DNA of 64,000 bases from Streptomyces sp. SID9727 (GTDB lineage Bacteria; Actinomycetota; Actinomycetes; Streptomycetales; Streptomycetaceae). A program made the position numbers and the translations under genes. The notes below the pieces were generated by a model. The model made no database searches and was not told the DNA's origin. It was given only the letters and a program-made list of their open reading frames with translations. Where the stretch lies: contig NZ_JAAGNI010000356.1 of the NCBI RefSeq assembly GCF_010550605.1, positions 51,312-115,311 of the forward strand, given 5' to 3'. This document shows positions 16,955 to 25,873 of the stretch, piece by piece (the stretch's first letter is position 1; each line of letters starts with the position of its first letter).

Positions 16955-17128
16955 CTACAGGCCCAGGTCGAAGGCGACGCACGAGTAGAACTTCCACGAG
17001 TTCTCGGGGGTGTACGTGTCTCCCTCGGCACCCGGCGCGGCTTCCACCTCCGCCGTCATGTCCTCGCCGCGGATCCGCTCGGGGAGCTTGCCGAAGCGCA
17101 TGTGCCTCACTGCCGCGTCGGCGTCCAT
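16955..17128 (-). CDS. Small peptide with leader-core layout
   Basis: A 57-residue peptide starting at ATG 17128, where AAGGA lies eight bases upstream; ATG 17146 is an alternative. The first part is charged (MRFGKLPERIRGEDMTAEVE), then a short linker (APGAEGDTYTP) and the C-terminal end ENSWKFYSCVAFDLGL with a single cysteine and four aromatic residues. That layout resembles ribosomally made, modified peptide precursors, but no modifying enzyme lies next to it. The neighbour downstream on the same strand is the SnoaL-like gene. Family not recognised. Confidence 0.45.
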   Translation of the reverse strand: MDADAAVRHMRFGKLPERIRGEDMTAEVEAAPGAEGDTYTPENSWKFYSCVAFDLGL

Positions 17129-17249
17129 GGCGCGTTCCTTGTTCATGGCTCTGCCCCACTTCTTCGGTCGTGGATCACGTCCTGTTCGTCGCTCCGGGCG
17201 ACTACTGCCAGCATGCACCCCCGCTCGTCACCCGTCAAACCGGTGACGC

Positions 17250-17857
17250 AATATCGGCTCGTGACGCTGATCCGTCCGAAGGCACCGCGGATGGCCGAGC
17301 GGCTGGTCGAGGACATCTTCACCGCGCTGGACGAGCAGACCGTCTTCGTCCCGGGCACGGACGCGGCAGCCCTGATCGTCCCCAGCCTTGCCAGCTCACT
17401 CCAGGCAGTGCTTGACCAGCGGGAACTCCTCGCCGCACGGATCGAGGAACTGCTGGAGAACCACCCTCTTCGCAAGGTCCTGACGTCCATGCCGGGGATC
17501 GGCGTCAGGACCGGAGCCAGGATTCTCATCGACGTCGGCGACGGCCGTTCGTTTCCGTCCGCAGCACACCTTGCCGCATACGCCGGCCTTGCCCCAGCAA
17601 CCCGCAGCTCGGGCTCGTCAATCCGTGGCGAGCAACCGTCCCGGAAAGGAAACAAGCAGCTCAAACGGGCTTTCCTCCTCTCCGCGTTCGCGGCCCTGGC
17701 CGACCCGGTCTCCAGGGCCTACTACGACAAGAAGATCAGCCAGGGCAAGCACCACACCCAAGCTCTCCTCTGCCTCGCAAGACGACGAGCCGACGTGCCC
17801 TTCGCGATGCTCCGCGACGGCACCTTCTACGAACCCCAACCCGCCGCTTCAGCTTGA
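17250..17857 (+). mobile_element. IS110-family transposase, N-terminus lost
   Basis: The C-terminal half of an IS110 transposase: ERLVEDIFTALDEQ, then LTSMPGIGVRTGARILIDVG with the helix-hairpin-helix of the Transposase_20 domain, LAAYAGLAPATRSSGSS with the conserved serine, and ALLCLARRRADVPFAMLRDG at the end. The DEDD nuclease domain that should precede it is missing; similarity starts near 17250 next to the peptide gene. A remnant without activity. Confidence 0.85.
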
Positions 17858-17963
17858 CCGCACCCATAGGGGCCCCCGACACTCGGCCCACGCCGGTGCC
17901 CCCTGCCAGCACCCCTCCGGATAGCGCGGCTCGCCACCGCATCGACCCCGCCACGCGCAAGGC

Positions 17964-17984
17964 GTCACCTGCTGGACAGGTGAC
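17964..17984. promoter_or_regulatory. Operator-like inverted repeat upstream of hydrolase
   Basis: GTCACCTG at 17964-17971 and CAGGTGAC at 17977-17984 form a perfect 8-bp inverted repeat with five bases between. The right half (GACAGGTGACGA) is identical over 12 bases to the site at 15521 upstream of the CGNR gene. It lies about 130 bp upstream of the hydrolase start. Confidence 0.5.
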
Positions 17985-18109
17985 GACTTTCTGTGCGAGG
18001 GTCGCCATGCCCTCGCGGCCCGGCACTTCCGTACGGCAGGTGTGAGCGCCATCGCGGGCAGCGCGATCCGGACAACGTATGAGCACGTGCACGTAACGGA
18101 GGGTTTGAC

Positions 18110-19186
18110 ATGATCAACAGGCGCACTTTCAGCAAGGCCGTCGGCCTGGGCACCGGCGCGACCGCGGTCTCGCTGTCGGGCCTGGGGTCCGACGCGTCCG
18201 CCTCCACCAGCTCGCACGGACGGCCGGGCGGCGGCTCGCAGGTTCCCACCGTCCCGGCGATCACCCCGGGCACCCACACGTCCTTCGGCGAGATCAAGCA
18301 GGTCAAGGCGGGTGTTCTGAACGTCGGCTATGCCGAGGCCGGTCCCGCCCACGGCCCGGTGGTCATCCTGCTGCACGGCTGGCCGTACGACATCCACAGC
18401 TACGTCGACGTCGCCCCGCTCCTCGCCGGCCTGGGCTATCGCGTCATCGTCCCGTATCTGCGCGGACACGGCAGCACCACTTTCCTGTCCGACCGCACTC
18501 CGCGCACGGCCGAGCAGTCGGCCATCGCGCTGGACGTCGTCGCCCTGATGGACGCCCTGAAGATCGAGAAGGCCGCGCTGGCCGGATTCGACTGGGGCTC
18601 ACGCACCGCCGACATCATCGCCGCCCTGTGGCCGGAGCGGGTCACCTCCATGGTCTCCACCAGCGGCTACCTCATCACCGACCGCAAGACGCAGGCCGCA
18701 CCCGCCGACCCGGCCGTCGAGCGCACCTGGTGGTACCAGTGGTACTTCGCCACCCCTCGCGGCAAGGCGGCCATGGAGGTCGAGGAGAGCCGCCTCGCCC
18801 TGTGCCGCTACGTGTGGACCCTGGTCTCCCCCAACTGGGACTTCGACGACGCCACTTACCACCGCACGGCGGAGGCGTTCAAGAACCCGGACTACGCGGC
18901 CGTCGTGCTCTTCAACTACCGCTGGCGAATCGGCCTGGTCGACACGGACCCCCGGTACGCGCGCCACGAGAAGCTGCTCGCCGCCCAGCCCGCCATCCAC
19001 GTGCCCACCGTCACCCTCGACGCCGCGCTCGACCCCTTCACCCCGCCGCCGGGCGACGGTTCAAGCTACCGCTTCCACTTCACCGGCCCCTACGCGCACC
19101 GCACGATCGCGGACATCGGCCACAACTTGCCGCAGGAGGCGCCCACCGCCTTCGCCCAGGCCGTGGTCGACGCCGGCCGCCTCTGA
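18110..19186 (+). CDS. Tat-exported epoxide hydrolase/dehalogenase-type hydrolase
   Basis: A 358-residue alpha/beta hydrolase with a twin-arginine signal (NRRTFSKAVGLGTGATAV). The oxyanion motif HGWP is at residues 89-92. The nucleophile elbow GFDWGSRTA puts an aspartate at 161, not a serine. The third acid is probably in LDAALDPFTP and the histidine in DIGHNLPQEAP. An Asp nucleophile is the mark of epoxide hydrolases and haloalkane dehalogenases, so an extracellular epoxide or halide substrate is likely. The start ATG 18110 has GGAGGGT upstream. An inverted repeat shared with the CGNR promoter lies 130 bp upstream. Confidence 0.85.
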   Translation: MINRRTFSKAVGLGTGATAVSLSGLGSDASASTSSHGRPGGGSQVPTVPAITPGTHTSFGEIKQVKAGVLNVGYAEAGPAHGPVVILLHGWPYDIHSYVDVAPLLAGLGYRVIVPYLRGHGSTTFLSDRTPRTAEQSAIALDVVALMDALKIEKAALAGFDWGSRTADIIAALWPERVTSMVSTSGYLITDRKTQAAPADPAVERTWWYQWYFATPRGKAAMEVEESRLALCRYVWTLVSPNWDFDDATYHRTAEAFKNPDYAAVVLFNYRWRIGLVDTDPRYARHEKLLAAQPAIHVPTVTLDAALDPFTPPPGDGSSYRFHFTGPYAHRTIADIGHNLPQEAPTAFAQAVVDAGRL

Positions 19187-19238
19187 CTCCGGGGCGCGGG
19201 CCGACGGCCCTCCCTCAAACCGCTCTCGCGGGACCCGG

Positions 19239-20075
19239 TCAGCCCCTCAGCCGGCGGGGGTGGGCCGGGTAGACGCCCAGGACGCGCACCTCGGAGGAGA
19301 AGAACCGCAGTTCCTCCAGGGCCAGGGCGACCCGCTGCTCGTCGGGGTGGCCCTCGGCCTCGACGTAAAAGCGGCTGGCGTTCAGCCCCGCACCGATCTG
19401 GTAGCTCTCGATCTTGGTGAGGTTCACGCCGCCGGTGGCGAAGCCGCCGAGGGCCTTGTAAAGCGCGCTCGGGATGTTGCGCACGCTGAAGAACAGGCTC
19501 GTCATGGTCGGCTGCCCCAGGTCCGGGGCGGAAGCGGGCGTGCGGGACAGGACGACGAACCTCGTGGTGTTCTCCGGGTCGTCCTCGACGCCGGCGCGCA
19601 GGACGTCGAGACCGTGCAGTCCTGCCGCGGCGGGGGGTGCGAGTGCCGCGTGCCGCGCGTCGCCCAGCTCGGCGACCTCGCGCGCCGCGCCGGCGGTGTC
19701 GTCGCAGACCAGGGTCCGCCAGCCGCCTTCCCGCAGCAGCTTGCGGCACTGCCCCAGGGCGTGCACGTGGCTGCGGACGCACTCCACCTGGTCGAGGGTG
19801 GCGCCGGAGACGCCCATGAGGTCGAAACGGATGGCGAGGAAGTACTCGCCGACGATGAACAGCCCGGACTCCGGCAGCAGGTGGTGCACGTCGGCGACGC
19901 GTCCGGCCGCGGAGTTGTCCACCGGGATCACGGCGAGGTCCGCGTCGCCGAGCGCCACGGCGTCCAGGGCCTGCTCGAAGCCGGTGCAGGGGTATTCCGA
20001 GGCGTCCGGGTACAGGGCGCGCACGGCGGTCGCCGAGTTGGATCCGGGTTCACCCTGATATGCGACGGTCGTCAC
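19239..20075 (-). CDS. pheA: Prephenate dehydratase with ACT domain
   Basis: A 278-residue enzyme converting prephenate to phenylpyruvate, the last committed step to phenylalanine. The type-2 periplasmic-fold dehydratase domain starts TVAYQGEPGSNS and contains NTTRFVVL with the catalytic TRF threonine. The ACT domain follows (SVRNIPSALYKALGGFATGG, NLTKIESYQIG). The usual ESRP phenylalanine-binding motif is ESYQ, as in a distinct bacterial subgroup. It stands alone, facing the Tat hydrolase gene, and a housekeeping copy would be expected elsewhere. It may supply precursors to a specialised pathway (inference). Confidence 0.9.
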   Translation of the reverse strand: MTTVAYQGEPGSNSATAVRALYPDASEYPCTGFEQALDAVALGDADLAVIPVDNSAAGRVADVHHLLPESGLFIVGEYFLAIRFDLMGVSGATLDQVECVRSHVHALGQCRKLLREGGWRTLVCDDTAGAAREVAELGDARHAALAPPAAAGLHGLDVLRAGVEDDPENTTRFVVLSRTPASAPDLGQPTMTSLFFSVRNIPSALYKALGGFATGGVNLTKIESYQIGAGLNASRFYVEAEGHPDEQRVALALEELRFFSSEVRVLGVYPAHPRRLRG

Positions 20076-20333
20076 CGCGTTCAGCCTTCCTGAGGGACAT
20101 CCTGTCGTGGGGCGGCAGACGTTCCGTTGCGTACCGCGCCTGCTGAAGTATCGGCGAACTCGCCTCCCTCACGTTCACCAGGGGCTGCATCCCGGGACCG
20201 CGACCGCCGTCCGCCGCGGCGCCGGTCACCGTCATCGTTTCCGGGAGTCGGAGGGCTGGCGGGGGCGGCAATCGGCGTCTGGTGCGCGCGTACTAATGTC
20301 GAAGTCAGCGAATTGCCCACCTTCGTCCGTTGC
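20076..20333. other. Divergent intergenic region, no gene seen
   Basis: Upstream DNA shared by the prephenate dehydratase and the NB-ARC regulator. No convincing open frame is present. TACTAAT at 20291-20297 is a locally AT-rich spot that could belong to a promoter. Confidence 0.35.
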
Positions 20334-20363
20334 GCTCATGAGAGCACTTTGCCTCTCATGAGC
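20334..20363. promoter_or_regulatory. Perfect 11-bp inverted repeat, probable operator
   Basis: GCTCATGAGAG at 20334-20344 is mirrored by CTCTCATGAGC at 20353-20363 with eight bases between. Each arm also contains the palindrome CTCATGAG. It lies 62 bp upstream of the NB-ARC regulator, a position suited to autoregulation by its helix-turn-helix domain. Confidence 0.6.
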
Positions 20364-20425
20364 ACAACGTCGCCGATGGGACCGTAGTTCGTTTCCGGCG
20401 GATCCACGAGGAAGGCAAGGCCAGC

Positions 20426-22777
20426 ATGGTTCGGGGCGGTCACTCGGTGACGGTCTCCTCTTTCGGCAGGTTGGTGCGACGGCTGCGGCTCGCGCGGGCG
20501 CTCACGATCGAGCAACTCGCGGAGGCCTCCGGGGTATCCGTGCGCGCGATCGGTGACATGGAGCGGGGTCGCAGCACGAAGCCCAGGCACGGCACCGTCG
20601 CGGCGCTGATGCAGGGCCTCCGGCTCGGAGAGGCGGAGGCCGAGGAATTGTTCCTGGCCGCGCGTGCCGACCGCAGCGAGAAGGCGGCGGACGTGCCCGC
20701 GCCCACCGCGCATTTTGCTCCGCTGCCTCGGGGGATCCGTGACTTCGTCGGGCGCGAAGACGAGTTGAGAGTGTTGGGTGACCTCATTGAGGAGGGCACT
20801 CGCTCCGGCGCGGGGCGGTCCGGGACCGCACCGCCGTTGCCGCCGGTGGCTGTGGTGTCCGGGGTGCCCGGGAGCGGTAAGACGACCCTGGCACTCCGCC
20901 TTGCCGAGGAGCGGCGCTCGGACTTTCCCGACGGCGCCTTCTTCATCGACCTGCGCGGTCTGGAGGACCGGCCGCCGACTCCGGACGAGACGGTGGTCCG
21001 GCTGCTGAACGCCTGGGGGGTCGACGACGCGCAGGTTGGCCGGCTCACCAGTGAGGAACGGCTCGCGCTCTACCAGTCCGCCGCCGCCGGGCTGCGTGCC
21101 GTTCTGGTTCTGGACAATGCCGGCCATGAGACACAGGTCAGGGCGCTCCTCCCGGCGGAGGGGCGGATGCTCGTCGTGGTGACCAGCCGCCGGCCGCTGG
21201 CCGGGCTGAGCGGTGTGCACCGCCTGGAGCTGGGAACGCTCGCCGGATCTGAGTCCACCGCTCTCCTGCGCGCGATCGTGGCCGACGGCCGGGTCGATGC
21301 CGACCCGGACGCGGCGGCACGGGTGGCCGGACTGTGCGGCCACCTCCCGCTGGCCCTCCGGGTCGCGGCGAACTGGGCGGCGACTCGCTCCGGTTGGACC
21401 CTGGGACGGCTCGCGGATCGGCTCGCCGACGAGGACCGCCGGATGGATGCCCTCAGCGCGGGCGATCTGGGAGTCGCCTCGGCGTTTCACCTGTCGTACT
21501 CCCGCCTAGCCCCCGAAACGGCGCGTGTGTTCCGCCTGCTGTCGCTGATTCCCGGCGGGGACTTCAGCATTCCGTACGCAGCCGTGCTCGCGGATACGAG
21601 TGTGGTGGAGGCGGAGGACACGCTGGAGGAGTTGCTGGAGGCCGGACTCCTGATGACGTCGGTTGGGGATCGCTACCGCTTTCACGACCTGTTGCGCCTG
21701 TATGGGCGCGCACGGAATCGCGACACGGACAACGAGGCGGTTTCGGTGGCTGCTGCCGCCCGGTTGCGCGGGTGGCTCCTGGATACGGTCGCCGCTGCGG
21801 CGCAGGTCGCCATTGGAGAGGCGGAGGCCCAGGAAGGCAGCGCCTCGACGGCGTCGCCTGAACACTTCCGTACCCGTGAGCAGGCCCTGGAGTGGCTGCG
21901 GGCCGAGAGCGACAATTGGCTCTCGGCCCTGCGGCAGGAGGCCGAGCAGCAGGATCCCGGACGGGTAGTCGTGATCGCGTTCGCCGTCGAGGGCGTGTGC
22001 AACTCCTGGATCTCCTGGGGACACTGGTCGGAGGTGTTTGCCCTCGGCGCCCGTTCGGCCCAGGCGACAGGCGATCCCGATTCCCAGGCCGGATGCCTGA
22101 GCATGCTTGCCTGGGTGTACTGGCAGTGCCACCGCCGACACGAGGAAGCGCTCGAGACCGCCACCTCCGCGCTGGCCATCGCGTCCGCGTGCGGTTCCCT
22201 CGGCCGGCAGGCGGAGGCATACATGTATCTGGGCTGGCTGCGCGATGTCGTGAACGATGTGGTGCACGCCGTCGAGGACGTCGCGCAGGCCATGGATCTC
22301 TTCATGCGTGCGGGCGACACTCGCCGGTATCTCCAAGCGGCGAATATGAACATCACGGTGCTGCGCAAGGCCGGCCGCGGGCAGGAGGCGGTCGAGACGC
22401 ACCACGCGGTGATGGGCTCACTGGCGCAACTGCCGGGCGGGATAGATGACCCGCGCTACGCCGTCACTGTCCGCATCTCCCGTTACCACGTCGCTTTCGT
22501 CTACCTGAATGAGCGCCGGTGGGAGGAGGCGGCCGAAGTACTGGACGGGCTGGAACAAACGTACGCGGACAGCGGATTCCACCTCGCGACGACCAAGATC
22601 TACTTGTTCCGGGGCCACTGCCTGGCCCATCTCGGTCGGGAAGCGGAGGCGGAAGGCGACTACCGGGCCGTGCTGGGGCTGGGTGATTCCGCCCCGGTTG
22701 ATCTTCGAGAGGAGGCGCGGGCGGGTCTGGCCGGACTCAGTACGGGCGCTCTGCCCTCCCGTACTGCTTTCGAGTAA
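20426..22777 (+). CDS. XRE-HTH NB-ARC ATPase TPR regulator
   Basis: A 783-residue STAND-type regulator. Residues 10-62 form an XRE helix-turn-helix (LTIEQLAEASGVSVRAIGDM). An NB-ARC nucleotide switch follows, with the P-loop GVPGSGKTT at 146-154, a Walker B strand AVLVLDNAG near 225, the sensor VVVTSRRPL and the GLCGHLPLALRVAANW (GLPL-like) motif. After a winged-helix relay (YRFHDLLRLYGRA), the C-terminal half is a TPR superhelix. These proteins sense a ligand through the repeats and switch transcription. ATG 20426 was used; GTG 20447 is possible. A perfect inverted repeat just upstream may be its operator. Targets are unknown; the neighbouring AraC block is a candidate. Confidence 0.85.
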   Translation: MVRGGHSVTVSSFGRLVRRLRLARALTIEQLAEASGVSVRAIGDMERGRSTKPRHGTVAALMQGLRLGEAEAEELFLAARADRSEKAADVPAPTAHFAPLPRGIRDFVGREDELRVLGDLIEEGTRSGAGRSGTAPPLPPVAVVSGVPGSGKTTLALRLAEERRSDFPDGAFFIDLRGLEDRPPTPDETVVRLLNAWGVDDAQVGRLTSEERLALYQSAAAGLRAVLVLDNAGHETQVRALLPAEGRMLVVVTSRRPLAGLSGVHRLELGTLAGSESTALLRAIVADGRVDADPDAAARVAGLCGHLPLALRVAANWAATRSGWTLGRLADRLADEDRRMDALSAGDLGVASAFHLSYSRLAPETARVFRLLSLIPGGDFSIPYAAVLADTSVVEAEDTLEELLEAGLLMTSVGDRYRFHDLLRLYGRARNRDTDNEAVSVAAAARLRGWLLDTVAAAAQVAIGEAEAQEGSASTASPEHFRTREQALEWLRAESDNWLSALRQEAEQQDPGRVVVIAFAVEGVCNSWISWGHWSEVFALGARSAQATGDPDSQAGCLSMLAWVYWQCHRRHEEALETATSALAIASACGSLGRQAEAYMYLGWLRDVVNDVVHAVEDVAQAMDLFMRAGDTRRYLQAANMNITVLRKAGRGQEAVETHHAVMGSLAQLPGGIDDPRYAVTVRISRYHVAFVYLNERRWEEAAEVLDGLEQTYADSGFHLATTKIYLFRGHCLAHLGREAEAEGDYRAVLGLGDSAPVDLREEARAGLAGLSTGALPSRTAFE

Positions 22778-22961
22778 GGCGCCTGGGGGAAGGAACGGAC
22801 AGGCAGTTCGAAACCGCCTGGTGTCTGCCTGGTTACCGCGGTGACGGCTTGGTTGGCTGGGGATTGCGCAAGGAGCCGTACGCAGGACGATCTGCGTCGG
22901 CTCCTTCCGCACTTCCCGCCCGACTTCCCCACTCCGCTCCCAGGAGACAAGGAGCACGCAC

Positions 22962-23978
22962 TTGAGCCTTTTGCTGCCTGCCGGCCCCGTCCACGACGAG
23001 GAAGATCTCGCCCGCTGGGGCTCGCGGTGGGGCGACGCCGCGATGCCGGTCTCCGTCACGACCGCCGACGGCCGGGTGCCGGGCGGCGACATCGTCATAC
23101 ACCGACTGGGGGCCGTGACCGTCTCCGCCGTCGTGTCCGGCGCGCAGCGCGTGACCCGAGTCCCCGTGCGTAGGTCCGGCGCGGACGAGCCAGACGTCGT
23201 GCTCCTGCTGCACCCGCACGGCTCGGCAACGTACCGGTGGCGCGGCGACGATGTCCTGGCCGGGCCGAGTGTGCTGCTGATACACGACAGCGCGCAGTGG
23301 TGCTCGCTGTCGTATGAAGGTCCCTTCACCGCTGTTGTGCTGCGGGTGCCCGCTCGGGCGGTCGGTCTTTCCGCGGAGCAGTTGGGCTCGGTGGCCGGTA
23401 CGGCGCTGCCCACGACGGACGGGACGGCTGCGCTGCTCGCGTCGCTTCTCCCGGCAGTCACCTCCCCCACGGCGGACTGGTCCCCCCGCGTCGGCGAACG
23501 GCTGGGGGCCGCGCTCGTGGACCTGGTGACGCTCCTCGTACTGGAGCACAGCGCGCCGGATCCGGAGACGGTGCAGAACGGTCCGCGCGGAGAGCTGGTG
23601 CGCAGGGTCAGGGCGTACATCGACGGGCACTACCGGGACCCCTCGCTCTCGCCGGAGTCCATAGCCAGGGCCCATCACATCTCGCTGCGGTACCTCCACC
23701 GGGTCTTCGAGGCGGAAGAGTCGACCGTGGGCCGGCTCATCCAGCGGCGTCGGCTCGAGGAGAGCGCACGCGAACTGGCCAGGCCCGGGCGTCGGGCCGT
23801 GACCGTGGCCGCCGTCGCCCAGCTGTGCGGCTTCACCAACGCGGCCCACTTCAGCCGCGCCTTCCGCCAGCTGCACGGGTGTTCACCGCTCGAATGGCGG
23901 TCGCGCGCCTTCGCTGCGAGCGGCGTGCCGGACGAGGCGGGGCGTTTCCTCGTACGGCGGCCGGCGGCCGGGCGCTGA
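22962..23978 (+). CDS. AraC-family transcription regulator
   Basis: A 338-residue regulator. The N-terminal half is an AraC-binding-like sensory domain (HRLGAVTVSAVVSGAQRVTR, HPHGSATYRWRG). The C-terminal half has two helix-turn-helix units: LSPESIARAHHISLRYLHRV and TVAAVAQLCGFTNAAHFSRA, followed by FRQLHGCSPLEW. The start is TTG 22962 with AAGGAG seven bases upstream. It is directly upstream of the LLM monooxygenase operon on the same strand (105-bp gap) and most likely controls it. The inducer is not known. Confidence 0.9.
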   Translation: MSLLLPAGPVHDEEDLARWGSRWGDAAMPVSVTTADGRVPGGDIVIHRLGAVTVSAVVSGAQRVTRVPVRRSGADEPDVVLLLHPHGSATYRWRGDDVLAGPSVLLIHDSAQWCSLSYEGPFTAVVLRVPARAVGLSAEQLGSVAGTALPTTDGTAALLASLLPAVTSPTADWSPRVGERLGAALVDLVTLLVLEHSAPDPETVQNGPRGELVRRVRAYIDGHYRDPSLSPESIARAHHISLRYLHRVFEAEESTVGRLIQRRRLEESARELARPGRRAVTVAAVAQLCGFTNAAHFSRAFRQLHGCSPLEWRSRAFAASGVPDEAGRFLVRRPAAGR

Positions 23979-24083
23979 GCGGCAAGGCCCCGTACACCGA
24001 GCGGCGCCCCGGCCCGCTCCCCCGCTCCTAGCCTCGCACCGGCGCGGTACACGCCGCGCCCCAGGCTCCGAGTGAGGAACACC

Positions 24084-25169
24084 ATGCAGTTCGGCATCTT
24101 CAGCGTCGGCGACATCACCGCCGACCCCGTCACGGGAAGGCCGCCCACCGAGGGGGAACGGCTCAAGGCCATCCTCGCCATCGCGCTCAAGGCGGAGGAG
24201 GTCGGTCTCGACGTCTTCGCTCTCGGGGAGCACCACAACCCGCCGTTCGTCCCGTCGTCACCCACCACTGTGCTCGGCTGGATCGCTGCCCGCACCGAGC
24301 GCATCGTCCTGTCCACGGCGACGACGCTCATCACGACGAATGACCCGGTGAAGATAGCCGAGGACTACGCGATGCTCCAGCACCTCGCGGAGGGTCGGAC
24401 CGACCTCGTGCTGGGCCGGGGCAACACCGGCCCGGTGTACCCGTGGTTCGGGAAGGACATCCGGGACGGGATTCCGCTCGCTGTGGAGAACTACGCGCTG
24501 TTGCGGCGGCTCTGGGACGAGGAGAGCGTCGACTGGGAGGGCCGCTTCCGCACACCGCTGCAGGGATTCACCTCCACTCCGCGCCCGCTCGACGGCGTGC
24601 CGCCCTTCGTGTGGCACGGCTCCATCCGCAGTCCCGAGATCGCCGAGCAGGCGGCCTTCTACGGGGACGGCTTCTTCGCCAACAACATCTTCTGGCCGGC
24701 GCGCCACTACCAGCGGCTCATCCGCCTCTACCGCAGACGGTTCGCCCACCACGGCCACGGCACGGAGGAGCAGGCGATCGTGGGGCTCGGCGGGCAGGTC
24801 TTCATGCGCAAGAACTCGCAGGACGCCGTGCGGGAGTTCCGGCCGTACTTCGACAACGCGCCTGTCTACGGGCACGGGCCGTCGCTGGAAGAGTTCACCG
24901 AACAGACCCCGCTCACCGTTGGATCGCCGCAGCAGGTCATCGAGCGGACGCTGCGCTTCCGTGAGGACTTCGGTGACTACCAGCGGCAGCTGTTCCTCAT
25001 GGACCACGCCGGGCTGCCGCTCAAAACGGTCCTCGAACAGCTCGACATCCTCGGCGAGGAGGTGGTTCCGGTGCTGCGCCGCGAGTTGGCGGCTGCCCGG
25101 CCCGCCGGGGTCGCCGAGGCTCCCACGCACGCGGCACGCGTGAGCAGTTTCGCGGGGACCGCCCGATGA
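24084..25169 (+). CDS. LLM flavin-dependent monooxygenase, CE1758 type
   Basis: A 361-residue luciferase-like monooxygenase using reduced FMN and oxygen. Family marks are QFGIFSVGDI at the start, DVFALGEHHNPPF, STATTLITTNDPVKIAEDY, LVLGRGNTGPVYPWFG and the later GDGFFANNIFWP. The C-terminus VGSPQQVIERTLRFREDFGD is typical. ATG 24084 was chosen (GAGG upstream), four codons after an in-frame ATG at 24072. The FMN reductase gene begins inside its stop codon (ATGA), so translation is coupled and the two form a two-component oxygenase. The substrate is unknown. Confidence 0.9.
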   Translation: MQFGIFSVGDITADPVTGRPPTEGERLKAILAIALKAEEVGLDVFALGEHHNPPFVPSSPTTVLGWIAARTERIVLSTATTLITTNDPVKIAEDYAMLQHLAEGRTDLVLGRGNTGPVYPWFGKDIRDGIPLAVENYALLRRLWDEESVDWEGRFRTPLQGFTSTPRPLDGVPPFVWHGSIRSPEIAEQAAFYGDGFFANNIFWPARHYQRLIRLYRRRFAHHGHGTEEQAIVGLGGQVFMRKNSQDAVREFRPYFDNAPVYGHGPSLEEFTEQTPLTVGSPQQVIERTLRFREDFGDYQRQLFLMDHAGLPLKTVLEQLDILGEEVVPVLRRELAAARPAGVAEAPTHAARVSSFAGTAR

Positions 25170-25822
25170 GCCGCCCCGTTCGGCGCGTAGTGGTCGTGGC
25201 GGGCGGGCTCGGCGTCCCTTCGGCGACGGCGCTGCTCGCGTCCCGGCTCGGCGAGGCGACGCGCAACGCCTGCGCGGATGCCGGGGTCGAGTGCGTCACC
25301 GAGGAGGTCTCGTTGCGCCCGCTCGCCCGTGACATCGCCTCCGCTCTCGTCACCGGCTTCCCGCCGCCCGCCCTCGAAGAGGCGCTGGAGCGCGTACGTG
25401 CGAGCGACGCGCTCATCGCGGTGTCGCCGGTCTTCGCGGCATCGTTCTCGGGGCTCTTCAAGTCGTTCGTGGACCTGTGGGACCCGGACGGTTTCACCGG
25501 TCGGCCGGTCCTCGTCGCCGCGACGGGCGGAACGAGTCGGCACTCGCTCGTCCTGGACCACGCCCTGCGGCCTCTCTTCGCGTATCTGCGTGCCGCGGTC
25601 GTTCCCACCGGTGTCTTCGCGGCCACCGCCGACTGGGGTACGGGCGCCGAGGACGCCGATCCCGCGCTGCCCCGCCGCATCGACCGCGCGGCTGCCGAAC
25701 TCGCCACCGCCCTCGCCGGGCGCGGGGCTTCGGCGGTGTCCGGTTTCGCCGAGGAGGAAGAGGAGGGCATCCGTGTGTTCGCGGCGCAACTGCGCAGCCC
25801 CCGCGCGCACTCGGCGGGGTAG
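25166..25822 (+). CDS. LLM-partnered NAD(P)H:FMN reductase, CE1759 type
   Basis: A 218-residue flavodoxin-like reductase supplying FMNH2 to the adjacent monooxygenase. It shows VVVVAGGLGVPSATALLASR (FMN-phosphate loop), SDALIAVSPVFAASFSG, KSFVDLWDPDGFTGRPVLV and ATGGTSRHSLVLDHALRPLF. The start ATG 25166 overlaps the monooxygenase stop by four bases. The C-terminal tail is acidic (EEEEEG). The stable pairing with CE1758-type LLM proteins is established for this family. Confidence 0.9.
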   Translation: MSRPVRRVVVVAGGLGVPSATALLASRLGEATRNACADAGVECVTEEVSLRPLARDIASALVTGFPPPALEEALERVRASDALIAVSPVFAASFSGLFKSFVDLWDPDGFTGRPVLVAATGGTSRHSLVLDHALRPLFAYLRAAVVPTGVFAATADWGTGAEDADPALPRRIDRAAAELATALAGRGASAVSGFAEEEEEGIRVFAAQLRSPRAHSAG

Positions 25823-25873
25823 GCGCCGGGCGCGGCCGGTGGACGTCTGCCGTCGCACGTGGACGGAGCGGAC

